Positions 23,185 through 33,454 of a stretch of 64,000 nt of DNA are shown here, one piece after another; position 1 is the stretch's first letter; every line of letters starts with the position of its first letter. The notes under the pieces are model-generated. The model saw only the letters and a list, made by a program, of their open reading frames with translations, was not told where the DNA came from and did no database searches. Source of the stretch: Auricularia sp. M13 (Eukaryota > Basidiomycota > Agaricomycetes > Auriculariales > Auriculariaceae); assembly GCA_037042915.1 (NCBI GenBank), contig CM073199.1, forward strand, positions 1,798,001-1,862,000. Direction: 5' to 3'. The position numbers and the translations under genes were made by a program.

Positions 23185-24351
23185 TTAGGTACTATGGTCG
23201 ATGCTGAGACTCCGATACGCAACGACGGTGGCGTCTCCGTCCGCGTTCCCGACATTATCGACGGCGTGGTACGCGCCGGCCTTGAAGTACACGGGAGTAA
23301 GTAGCCAGCTGTTGTCGACTGGCGCGACGGTCAGGTTGCCGTTGACGGTCGCGCGGACGGCGTTGTCGTAGAACACCAGACTATAGTCGATCACGTCGCC
23401 GAGCTGCACGGGCTTGCGCACGGTGTACGTCGTGGCGGAGGCGCCGTCGGCGTTGGCGTCGTAGACCTTGAGCTCGATCGAGCTCTTGCTCGCACGGTAG
23501 ATGAGCAGCGCAAAGGCGAACTGCTGCCCGTGGATCTGCGCGAATGTCGCCTGTGTGCTCCCGCTGGCGACAGAGCGCACGCGCAGGCTCCCGGTCAGCG
23601 CGCCGCCGACAGAGTTGATCCAGTCGCCGTTGGCGTCGCCGCCGCTCCACACCTCGCGCAGCTCGCTGCGCGTGTGGTCCGAGCCGCCGCCGGGCGTGGT
23701 GACCGCGCCGTTCGCCGGTGCGGTGAACACGGCCTCCTGCGTGTCCGGATCCGCGTAGAAGTAAGCGTCCGCAAAGCCAGCAGTGAGATCGCGCGGCTGC
23801 ACGGTCCACGCGAGGGCGGCGGGGTTGGGCTGGCGGTACATGTCGACCGGCAGCGTGAGCTTCCAGGTGCTCCAGTCGAATGGCAGTGTGGAGGGCGCGA
23901 CGAATGTATTCTTGATGCTCACGATGGCAACGGGGACCTGGCCGAGCTGCGCGCCAGCAGAAGGCTCGCACAATGCGAGGTGGAACGTCTTTTTCACGTC
24001 GGAAGGTGTAGTGTCGAGGATTTTGACGCTGACGGTCCGGTTGGACACATCACCTGCGAGCCAGGTCAGGGTGCCATTGGTGGCCGCGTAGTCGACGCCG
24101 GGCACGGCATTGCCCCCGGCCGTTCTGTACGAAACCGTGACGTCGCCAGAGCTGCCGCCAATCCGTGCCACGAAGAAGTTTGCCGTGCCGCCGCTCTGCG
24201 CAACGACCTGCGTTCGAGCCGCAAACGAAAGAGTGCCCGGTTCATCGACAAGCGCAGGCCGCAGGTCCAGAGAACGCCGCGAGGCCAGAGAACGCCCGGA
24301 AGCGAGGAGGGAGAGGTCGAGGAGGCAAAGAGCGAACCGGAGGGAGAACAT
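23185..24351 (-). CDS. secreted polysaccharide lyase (PL7/alginate_lyase2 type) with N-terminal Calx-beta-like domain
   Basis: A single exon of 388 aa. Residues 1-19 are a signal peptide (MFSLRFALCLLDLSLLASG). Residues about 40-140 form a Calx-beta-like domain (VSYRTAGGNAVPGVDYAATNG and GTLTWLAGD are typical). Residues about 150-388 carry the alginate_lyase2 motifs HTRSELRE, AQIHGQQF and YFKAGAY, which contain the Arg, Gln/His and Tyr of the PL7 active site. The enzyme should cleave uronic-acid polysaccharides by beta-elimination. In a land fungus beta-glucuronan or another polyuronide is more plausible than alginate. A TATA box lies 33-39 nt upstream of the ATG. Confidence 0.9.
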   Translation of the reverse strand: MFSLRFALCLLDLSLLASGRSLASRRSLDLRPALVDEPGTLSFAARTQVVAQSGGTANFFVARIGGSSGDVTVSYRTAGGNAVPGVDYAATNGTLTWLAGDVSNRTVSVKILDTTPSDVKKTFHLALCEPSAGAQLGQVPVAIVSIKNTFVAPSTLPFDWSTWKLTLPVDMYRQPNPAALAWTVQPRDLTAGFADAYFYADPDTQEAVFTAPANGAVTTPGGGSDHTRSELREVWSGGDANGDWINSVGGALTGSLRVRSVASGSTQATFAQIHGQQFAFALLIYRASKSSIELKVYDANADGASATTYTVRKPVQLGDVIDYSLVFYDNAVRATVNGNLTVAPVDNSWLLTPVYFKAGAYHAVDNVGNADGDATVVAYRSLSIDHST

Positions 24352-24383
24352 TATGCTGTCTGAGAGGCAGTAGGCCGGCGCAT

Positions 24384-24390
24384 CTTATAG
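24384..24390 (-). promoter_or_regulatory. TATA box of the lyase gene
   Basis: CTATAAG on the minus strand, close to the start codon at 24351, which implies a very short 5' UTR. Confidence 0.4.
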
Positions 24391-25554
24391 CAGCATCGTG
24401 AGAATGCTATGCCGCGCTGGCGGCAAATCCGTCTAGTGAATGCGCCACCGCGATTGGCACTGACATGCAGGGGTCGCCTTAACCCCTACCAGACAGCGGA
24501 TGATATGCGAGCTTTGTGTGCAGCACTAGCATGGCAATGACCAGCGAGACACGAGTCCACACAGTCAGAGCGCTAACCGGCAGGCAGTGTCCGCGCAAAT
24601 CCCAGCATGGCAGGAGGACAAGAAACTCCGTCGGACTTTGCATTGTGACCCTTGGCCACAATTTCCGCTTCTACCTCCGAGGGGTAGCTCATCGGAACGA
24701 CAGGTCTCGACTTGACTCGCTAGCCCGGGCTCTGCTATCGCAAGTTTCACGGAAACTCGATCAGCTCTTTTGGCCACTTGAATGCCGCGCCAGCGTGCGA
24801 CGAACCAAAACCACGCCATGAATCTCGAGAAGTGGCCGCCAACGCGCGCAACGTCCATGTCGCCCCAGCGCGAAATCTTCTGCATGTAGCTCGAGCGTGC
24901 AATGCCAAAGACGTCCGCACGCCGGCCCCCGCGATGCTAACGTGCCTTTGGAACTGTAGACAGCCGCCACATGCAGCAAGCCCGATTCCGACAGAGTCGG
25001 GAATGTCGGGCGATATCCTAGCTGACTGCTGAGTCTGGAGCGGATAGGTTGCGAGCCGCGGTGATGCAGACCGCCATTGGTCTGCTGCCCCGCCTCTATG
25101 ACCCGCCGCTGGGCGTCTGCCAGCCGCGCCTGAGTCCAACAAAGCGTCACGTAAATGGTCGCTGAAACCGCGCAGGCCAGGTCGGCCTCTGACAGCTAGC
25201 AACCAACTGTGCGTATTCGGGTCTTTCGTCCTCGAGACTGGCGAATAGTGTCCTCTGACTGGGCTTGAAGAGAAATGGCGGTGCGCTCGAAGTTCAAGAA
25301 GAGAGTCGGACTCCGAATCCGCGTTTTCTTCCAGTTCCACCGCGCCGTGACCGCGGCGCCCTGGCAATTCTTCTACTATTACGCGCATCCAAAGCCACTT
25401 TCCCATCTGGATCAAATTTAATCTTACCTAGGCTTATGCCTCGTCTTTGAATAAGGTTCGTCGTGTCTGTCGCGCATAACACCCATGAATTCGTCAAGTC
25501 GTCACATATATACCGTACACAATGCCCTAAAGATAACTCGAAACGAACGCAAGT
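24391..25554. other. gene-poor region
   Basis: A minus-strand frame at 24747-25415 is open but has no recognisable domain and overlaps a second open frame. I do not call it a gene. No repeat was noticed. Confidence 0.35.
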
Positions 25555-26543
25555 TTACGCATCAACACTTCCGTACTCGCTCGCCTGCGCTCCTTCCTGG
25601 TCCTGAACAGAAGCATCGTCACTACCCTCTGACTCATTCGAGCTTTGAGTGTTGCCCGAAAAGTCGAACAGGCCGAGAGCCGCGTCCGTGGCCGCAGCGG
25701 CCGCAGACGTGACAGGGGTAGCGAAGCCAGTGATGGTGGAGGTAAGCGAGGTAGCAGACGCGACCGAGGTCGCCGTCGACGTGAGCGAATCGGTGAGGCT
25801 GAGAGTCGAGGTGAGGGCAGTGGCGGATTGCGCAGCGTTAACGAGATCCATGAGGTGCGCGACGACGAGGTCGAATTGAATGGAGGAGGAAGAAGAGTCA
25901 GAGGAGTCGTCCGAAACGTCGTCGTCGACGTCTGCGTCGGCATCGTCGTCGGTGCTGTCGCTGCCGAGGTTCAGCGCGCCGTTCGGGCCGCCCTCAGTCA
26001 TCTGCTTGACGCTGTCCGCGTCGTCGAGATAGCTGAAGAGGTCCGCGGGCGCAGCAGCTTCGCCCAGGGGCGCGGCGAGCGTGGGAAGGGGCGTCACGGC
26101 CGTGGTGACCTGCGACGCCGAGGTCGCCGTCGTCAGCGCGAACGGGTTGAGGAACGAGTCGTCCGAGTCGTCATTCGCGGCGTCGGTCTGCGTCGGGTCG
26201 TAGTCCGAGCGGGTCGCAGTGACGAACCCGGCGGCCGAGGCGTAGTTGCAGTACTGAGCACCCAAGTCGTTCAGCTCGCCGTTAGCGAGAAGACCATCGC
26301 AGTCGGAGGACAAGGCGCTGCCGGCGACGTTCACGGAGGACGGGACGCCCTCGGTGTCGATGGCGCGGCGCATGCCGTAGTAGCCCTCGGCGGGCGTGTT
26401 GGGGTTCTGCGATGACAAAGGAGTCAGTCGTCAACAGCGCAATGATAAGGTCAAGGACAGACCTCGTAGAGAGGAGCGGCAGCAGCGTGGGCGAGGAGAG
26501 CAGCCAGGACGGCGAGCTTGGGCTTGGAGATGAGCATGGCCAT
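25555..26543 (-). CDS. secreted acidic Ser/Thr/Ala-rich protein
   Basis: Two exons (26463-26543 and 25555-26406) encode 310 aa. Exon 1 encodes nearly the whole signal peptide (MAMLISKPKLAVLAALLAHA). The mature part begins with a short region containing two cysteines (SSDCDGLL, QYCNYAS). It continues with a Ser/Thr-rich region, an Asp/Ser run (DDDADADVDDDVSDDSSDS) and long Thr/Ser/Ala repeats, and ends acidic. This resembles heavily O-glycosylated secreted or wall-associated fungal proteins. No GPI signal is seen. The family was not recognised. Confidence 0.75.
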
Positions 26544-26889
26544 GGGAGCGGAGTGGAGAGTGCGGGGGGCGTTGATAAACGAAGGTGGGTGGCCGAAGCT
26601 CTGCAACGCCAACGCCGACGACGACGGTCAGCACGGTGCGCCAGCGACTGCGGCAGGAGAGGGACGACATACGTGGGTCGTGGGACGAGGGAGAGGGATG
26701 AGAAACGCATTTCGTCCCCCGCGCCGCCCTTTATCCCCACCCGGGATCAATCCGGCCCTCCTCTTTCGGAAGGCGACCTTCTGCATTAGGAACGACGTAC
26801 GTCATGATCGTGCACTTTAGGCTTTTGGCATTGGCTGCCTGCACAGGGGCAAAAAATCACGAGGGCGCGTCGCGTCCCTATTCACGTGA

Positions 26890-26928
26890 GACCCCTCAGA
26901 AGCCCGCGTTTGGGGCTATTGAGGGGTC
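26890..26928. other. inverted repeat (potential hairpin)
   Basis: Arms GACCCCTCA and TGAGGGGTC (9/9) enclose a second shorter pair AGCCC/GGGCT. A CACGTG lies at 26883, just beside it. It is located upstream of the acidic secreted protein gene. The role is unknown. Confidence 0.4.
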
Positions 26929-27092
26929 GAATCGCCTGTACCCACCACCGCAGTCAGAAATTGACGTGTCTGCATAATGCACCAATAACATAATATTTCT
27001 GCGGTCCTGTGAAAACAAAGTGCTCCACTGAGCGTCACCGCGCAACAGTACCAGCTCGCACGCGGCTCAAATTAAATATAACCGTACTGTCG

Positions 27093-28492
27093 TCAACCGG
27101 TCAGCACATCCTGACGGACCGCGAGCACTCGATGCCCAGGATGATAAGAAAGACGCACCTTTCTCGTCGAAGACGCTCTCGTGCCAGTGGAAGTCGGGTA
27201 AACCGACGCCGGCTGCGCAAACGCCATCCCTTCTTTCGCCGCACGATTTGTCTGCGCCGGCAGAGCAAGCCTACGCCCATGGTTCTCAGCGCCGTCGTTC
27301 TCCGGCTCCTGCATGGGCAAATGCCAGTGAGGCGTGTACGCGCTGATGCGCCGCGCCTCGCACGCAATCGCCCGACGGCGGCGCCACCTCCACACGCCGA
27401 ACGCCGCCGCGAGCAGGACGTTCGCCCAGACGACGGCGCAGAGCACGATGATGAACGTGCGTTTTTGCTGCTCCTTCTTCGTCGAGTTGGACTCGGGTGC
27501 GGTGATTTCGCCTGAGGTGGGAGCGGGCGCGGAGGCTGCTTCCTGGGAGAAAGAGCCTGAGGGCGCTTCGCTGCAATCCGCCTGGAGTGTGAGTTGAAGG
27601 GCTGAAAAATGCTGGTAATGCGCGTACCCCGATGCTGCTGATAGGTTCGGTGTAACTAGTGCCACGGTTGGGTGTTCCGTTGTGGTCGCGCTAATACTGC
27701 GCGCAGACTCGGACGTACCACCGTGACTTGAGCTGGAAACGAGGACGGGGGCTCTTGAAGTCTCAAAGCTGACTTCCTGTTGCAGGGCCGTGGTTCTCGG
27801 GCCCTCTCTGCGCCGTTCACAACAGACTCAGGATGCAACGCAAGTGGACAATCGGCGCATACGTACGATGATGTGGGGGGCACAGGCGAGTCGAGCACGA
27901 TAGCCGAGACGGAGAGAACCCCGTCCGGCGCTGCCAGCAGCAGCAGGGGCGCATGGGCCAGCACAAGCGTGTGCGACGTGCCGGCGTCAAGGTTGTCCGC
28001 CATTAACAGCGTGCCCATGCCGGCCGTGTCCACAGGGAGAATGACCCCGTTCAGCGACGCAAAGCAGTAGAACGGGTCACAGCTCCCGAGCACCTGTATA
28101 CGCGTAGCACCTACAGTATGTCAGAATAAATAGCAACATATCAGCTATCCACAGCATTCACCAGTGAACGAGAAGGTGAGGTTGGCATCGGGACCCATCG
28201 TCGTGTACGCATCCGAGTTCAGTTCTCGCCACCTTCGCAAGGACGTCGGTAAATGGCACCGTTTACCAGTGATACAAATTTAAAGTCCTGGCAGTCTCAC
28301 TCACCAGACATTCCAGCAGAGCGGAGGGTATTTCCAGCACAGATCGCGGGTAAGTCTGAGTGGAGTAACGCGCTGCCAGTAGTGGATGCATGGGTCGGAT
28401 GCGGCGAATGTGGTTATTCCGCTTGCAGAGACGCATTGAAGGAAGAAACCGGCGAGGAAGGTAAGGAGCGTGAGTTGCATATGGGGCACCAT
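27093..28492 (-). CDS. single-pass membrane protein, receptor-like
   Basis: Four exons (28305-28492, 28162-28232, 27867-28110 and 27093-27807) encode 405 aa. There is a signal peptide (MVPHMQLTLLTFLAGFFLQ), then an ectodomain with ANLTFSFTGATRIQV, SCDPFYCFASLNG and a Ser/Thr-rich juxtamembrane stretch. One transmembrane helix (IIVLCAVVWANVLLAAAF) is followed by a basic stop-transfer RWRRRR and a cytosolic tail of about 80 residues. This layout is common in basidiomycete surface proteins with a jelly-roll-like ectodomain, many of unknown role. No kinase or other catalytic domain is present. Confidence 0.82.
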
Positions 28493-29137
28493 GGTGAGAA
28501 CGATGGACTCGGGTGGCTGGTGGGCACAGGACGCGCGAGAGATCGCAGCGAGGGAGTTTAAGTATCAAGTAAAAACAAGGCACTGGAGCGGGCATCAGTC
28601 CTGGGCGCGGTGCCGTCGTGCATCCTGCGGCTCAAGCAACACCACTGCAGGACGGCTCCCACCCAACTGTCCTTGAAGGCGCACTCCACCACGAACGCAG
28701 AGCAATTGCGGGGCAGCACCACCGATAGTCCAGACTGACCAGGCCAGAACCCGCCGACTAGCCACAAGCCACAAGCCTTAGAGTCGGTTCGTCTCGAGAC
28801 ACAGCGCGGGCGACGATCGCATTGTGGACGATTCGCAGGCGTGACAGCGACGTGTAAGATCTTCGTACGGAGGTGAAGCCAAGCAGTGCGCGTACACAAT
28901 GCGCGTGGATCCCGGGAGGCCGGGAAAGCACGGGGGGCAGGGCAGCGCGGCGAGAGTTCGAGGCATGGTTCCTTCCTTTTGCACTCACCCGCAGAGCCGG
29001 ATCGTCTGTCTCTGTTCCCTCAATCGCGTGTAAGCAAATCATTTGTTGACATTGCGTGCATCGTCTGATTTAGAGCGCGGGAACGTACTTCATTCGGTTG
29101 GTCGGTGTGTGCGGGCAGCGGAACAGGCCAGCACGGT
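28493..29137. other. intergenic
   Basis: Promoter of the membrane-protein gene and 3' flank of PNPO. Open frames here lack any recognisable product. Confidence 0.35.
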
Positions 29138-29908
29138 CTAGGGTGCAATCCGTCTAATCGTCCATTCCGGCGTCTCAGAGTCTGTTGTTTCTCCCTTGCG
29201 CAGGTACTGGATGCGGTCGTGTAACCGGGACGGCTTGCCAATCCAAAACTCGACCTCGCTGCGAAGGTTGGTCAATACCGTCGGAGCAACCTCAAAGCCA
29301 GCTCACTCTGGGATAATCCTCCAGCCTCCCCAGAACTCTGGCCGGGGGATATCGGAATTCGCAATCTGCGAGTTGAACCGCGCCTCGACGTCGTGCACGC
29401 GTTTCTGGAGCTCGTCTTCGGCGACCGGCTGGCTCTGCGGGCTGGCCCAGGCGCCGACGCGGCTTCCCAGCGGTCGCGAGGCGTAGTAGGCGTCGCTCTC
29501 CTTGTCGTCAACCTTCTCGACGCGGCCGACGACGCGGATCTGGCGCGATATCTCCTTCCAGTAGATCGCTATCGCCGCGTGGGGGTTCGCCTTGAGCTCC
29601 TGGGACTTGCGCGAGTCGTAGTTGGTGTAGAAGACGAAGCCGCGCGGGTCGACCTGCTTGAGCAGCACGACGCGCACGCTGGGCACGCCGGCGGGCGTGC
29701 TCGTCGCGAGCGACATGGCCTCGGGCTCGGGCACGCCGCTGTCCTGCGCGTGCTTGAACCAGGCGCGGAACTGGTCGATGGGCGAGGGCGCGACGGCCGA
29801 CGGCGAGAGGGAGTCGGGGATGTTGTACTGGTTGTGCGTGGTGACCTTGATGACGGCGTCCATTGCGCGCGCCGACGAGCTCAGCGTGCGTCGGACGACT
29901 CGGAGCAT
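29138..29908 (-). CDS. PDX3: pyridoxamine 5'-phosphate oxidase
   Basis: Two exons (29307-29908 and 29138-29258) encode 240 aa. The reaction is the FMN-dependent oxidation of pyridoxamine or pyridoxine 5'-phosphate to pyridoxal 5'-phosphate, the last step of vitamin B6 activation. Diagnostic motifs are [65 protein letters not shown] and [11 protein letters not shown]. After the single intron, [16 protein letters not shown] and RRIAP give the complete C-terminal FMN/PLP-binding end. Two starts are possible. [15 protein letters not shown] would add a mitochondrial-type leader, and MDAVIKV at 29863 would not. The upstream neighbour starts only 78 nt away on the other strand. Confidence 0.95.
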
Positions 29909-29986
29909 CGGCCGGCATCGCCCGGTGGCTCTCTCCTCAGGCTCGCCGTCGCATGCTATAGACACCCTGGTTTGACTCCGCCATCC
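29909..29986. promoter_or_regulatory. 78-nt divergent promoter (PNPO / glycosyltransferase)
   Basis: The start codons of the two head-to-head genes are separated by only 78 nt, so the core promoters must overlap each other or the coding regions. Confidence 0.5.
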
Positions 29987-31478
29987 ATGGACGCCCTCCA
30001 GCACCTCTGGGCGCGCGCCCTGGGATACAGCTCCGTGCAGCAGCAGGACGCAGAGAAGCCGGCCGCCGCAAAGCCCACCCTGAAGCGCGTCCTGCTCGTC
30101 GGCGTCCTGTTCGTTGTCCCCGCGACGCTGCTGCTCACATACCTCCTGGAATGGGCGATGCCGCGCACGGCTCCGGCGGCCCCGCGCCGCTTCCCGTTCG
30201 GCCGCGTGCTGCAGCTCGAGGACGTCGCGGCGCGCGAGGCCCGCCTGCCGCAGCACAACCCCGACCTGCCCTTCCCCGAGGGCCGCAACGGCCGCTTCGT
30301 CCGCTTCGCCGGCAAGACCCAGAGCGCCGGCGCGGACTTTGCGACGCTCTGGTCCGAGGTGACCGTGCTCTCGACGCTCGCGCTGCTCGCCAAACGCGCC
30401 TACGTCTTCCAGCCGCTCGTCCTGCCCGACGGCGAGTGGCCCCTCGGCCTCTTTCTCTCCGGGCCCAGTGCGGGGGGCAATTGGGGCGCGGGCGTCGACG
30501 CGCCCCGCGCGATAAGCAGTGTATTTTGGGAACAAGTCTGTCCGCCTGAGCGCCGGCGCATCCTCGACCTGGACACCGTCGAGGAGCAGCTGAATATCAC
30601 ATCTGACACCGACGGGAAGACCACTATCGATCTCTGGGCAAGGTACCTCTCAGGGCTCTCGGACAACTGCGTTGAAGTGCAGGGCTCGCGGCCGCTGCTC
30701 TCGTACGTTCAAGCCAGCACCAATCTATCTCCATTTCTAACATTATTCGACCAGATGGCTCTCTACCTCTCGCGCAAGATCGTTGTGGCCTACTATGGCC
30801 TCGTCACCAGTCATCACCCGCCGTGTCTGGTCTATGCCCGTCATGCTGGGAGTCGCTCGCAACCTCCCGCGCATACTCTCGAATTTCCCCACGACGGCCA
30901 ACTCGACATTCATGAGAACATACGACGACCTCCTCCGACCCCTTCTCGTACTGCACGTACCGCGCAGCACTCAGTGTAACGCAGGCGCATCGTTCGCCGG
31001 CTGGGCCCAGCTCCCGTCGCTGCCGGACCACCAGGCCGACGCCGTATGCGCGCCCAGCGTCCAGCAGATCGTCACCAAGACTGCACTGGCGCTCGAACAG
31101 TACGCTGCGACACTCCCGGCGGCGCAGCCACCCCCAGACCATGTATACATCTCAACGGACGGCGACGCCGCCTTCGTCGCCCAGCTCAAAGCCGAATTGC
31201 TCAGGGATGACGACGGGATGGGCAGCAAGAAATGGAAGGTCGTCACCAGCTCGGCCGACATGATACTCATGGGCGCGGAGATTGAGGCGAGGCAGGCTGT
31301 GGAGATTGAGATTGCGAGGCGCGCGGCGTTGTTCGTTGGGAGCGGGGTGCGTCGCCGTTCTTGCCTCTACTTTCTCACAACACTCTGACGTTCCCGCCAG
31401 TTCTCGTCGACCAGCAGCGCTGTGGTGGCGCTCAGACTCGCACAGGGCTCCCTTCCCAGTACCATTCGCTTCTTTTGA
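29987..31478 (+). CDS. type II membrane glycosyltransferase, O-fucosyltransferase-like
   Basis: Three exons (29987-30702, 30755-31346 and 31401-31478) encode 461 aa. Residues about 35-57 form a signal anchor (VLLVGVLFVVPATLLLTYLL), giving a Golgi-type type II topology. The catalytic part has RFVRFAGKTQSAGAD and LLAKRAYVFQPLV. Later come ARNLPRILSNF, LLVLHV, YISTDGD and a C-terminal GSGFSSTSSAVVALRLAQG. This resembles GDP-fucose O-fucosyltransferase-like proteins of basidiomycetes. Where the family usually has HxRRGD, this protein reads HVPRST, so its GDP-sugar binding may be altered. The last 26 residues depend on the third exon. Substrate unknown. Confidence 0.75.
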
Positions 31479-31938
31479 GGTCGAATGCTCCTCTTTTATG
31501 CGTTCTACCCTGGGATCTCAAAATCAACCAAATATTCTTGTCGACAAGCGGCGCGATGGTAACAGTCGAACTTGCGCAAGAACTCGTTCCCAATACGATT
31601 CGCGTTTCCAGAAGTTGAACGCGTCAGACGTTCGTGCATGCATGCATGTCAAGTTATTATCCAAGCCGTCTGCTCATCGCCAGCTTGCGAACATGTAGAA
31701 TGCCCCTAAACCTGCATGAGCTACGTGCGCGCGCTCCCGGCGCCTGGGGGTCGGATTCGGAACGCGTTTTATTGGTGTTCATTCCGAGCGCCCCTCTCGC
31801 TCCTGTCGGGCGAGTACAAATGCACGGAGAGAAGCATCCCTCCTGTCCGCCGTCTCTTTCCCTCCTCCCCTCACCAGGCTATCCCGCAACCACCCGCACA
31901 CCCACCCTCGTCTTTACACCGCACCGCCGACTTCCAAG

Positions 31939-33208
31939 ATGCGCGCCTCGACCACCATCATCATGCTCTCGTCCATCTCGTGCGCGCTCGCCGCGCCCAT
32001 CGGCGTCGGGGTGCGTCCTCTCTCTTTCGCTCTTCTGTCTTGGGGGCGAGAGTTGACGCGTCGTGGGGTTGTGTTTGCAGGAGATTTCCGCCACCGTAGG
32101 CAGCCTGGTCGACGACGCTCCAGTGCGCACACTCGCATTTCTCGTCTCTCCGTTGCATCCCCTCCTGACTTGCACGCCTTTGGGTGCAGGACGCGGTCTC
32201 TCCCGGCGCGGGCGACCCCGACCTCGTCGCCGCTGCCGCTGTTCTCGTCCCCGGCCTGGTATGTCCTGCCCCCCTGTACCCTGCATCCGCTCCTAAAGAT
32301 GCCCCGCGCGCTATTAGCTATACACGGACGCGACCGTGACGACCAATCTCTGCGGCATGCTCAACTCGGTGCTCAAACTGCTCGAGATAGACGCGTTCGA
32401 CTGCGACCGCCTGCCGACGTACTCGCCGCCGGCGTCGTCGGAAGAGTGCGACGCCTCTGCGCCGCCTACCCTGCATGCCGTTACGCCCGAGGATGATTCT
32501 GGGGATGACTCGGGAGGCGATGGTGGTGATTCGTGGGACAATGGAGACGGCTCGGATGATTCTGGAGACGCTGATTCCGGAGACGACGCCGTGGATGGGT
32601 CTGGAGACGATGGCTCAGACGCTCCTGGCGGCGACGATGACGTTGACCTTGGTGGCCTCGGCCTCGATGATGGCGGAGCCGACGATAACGATAGCGGTGA
32701 GGACGCCGGGGACGACAACGAAGACGATGGCAACTGGGACGATTGCGAGTGCGACGAGGACGAGGACGACGGAAGCGATGCCGGCGACGTTGATCTGGAG
32801 CTGCCCACTGAGACGTGGGTGGCTGCTGAGCCGGCTGAGACTGCTGCACCTGAGGAGGACAGTGGCGACGACGATGTCGCTGCGCCTCCTGTCCTCCACG
32901 CCGTGGCGCCGACAAGCGCGGACGACGACGACGACGACGAACCGGCCTCGGGCGGCTCTAGCCTTCTTCCCTGCCTTGACCCCTGCGTCAGCGGCGTCCT
33001 CGACCACCTCGCTGTTGGCGACCTTCTGGGCGGCGATTCGCCCGTCGGCTCGCTCGTCCATGTCGCGGCTGGCAACGTGCTCGGCGGGGACGACAACCCT
33101 GTTTCGAACCTTGCGCATGTTGCTGTAGGCAATGACGGTAGCGGTCTTCTCGGCGGTGGCGGCCTCCTGGGCGGTGGTGGTGGCGGTCTCCTAGGCGGCG
33201 TCCTCTAA
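31939..33208 (+). CDS. secreted Asp/Gly-rich protein
   Basis: Four exons (31939-32010, 32081-32122, 32190-32258 and 32318-33208) encode 357 aa. The signal peptide is MRASTTIIMLSSISCALAA. A short N-terminal globular part with two cysteines (NLCGML, FDCDRL) is followed by about 140 residues dominated by Asp and Gly (repeats of DDSGD). Two LHAV(T/A)P motifs bracket the acidic stretch. The C-terminus is Leu/Gly-rich (GLLGGGG repeats, ending LLGGVL). The acidic middle could bind calcium or other cations; that is inference. Family not recognised. Confidence 0.8.
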
Positions 33209-33454
33209 AACCTTTCACTCGCTTGACCTTGCACATCGTTACGACCCTCACGACACTTTCCCCATCTCTTGCTGTATTCTAGCTCGTTGCTTTCGACTGT
33301 GTAACTGTACCGGATGATTTGTAGAGCATACCCCCGTGCTTGTATTCGAGTTTGTAACAATGCTGCCGCGATTGTAACCTCAACTGTGGCGCCCCTGCCG
33401 GCTAACGGCGACCATGCCTCTTGACCTGCTCCAGTATCGTGTGATTGAGGACGC
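33209..33454. other. intergenic
   Basis: Short spacer between two same-strand genes. No elements recognised. Confidence 0.35.

Noticed and set aside
24747-25415. 222-codon open frame upstream of the lyase gene
   Set aside because: Overlaps another open frame in a different phase and neither shows a recognisable product.
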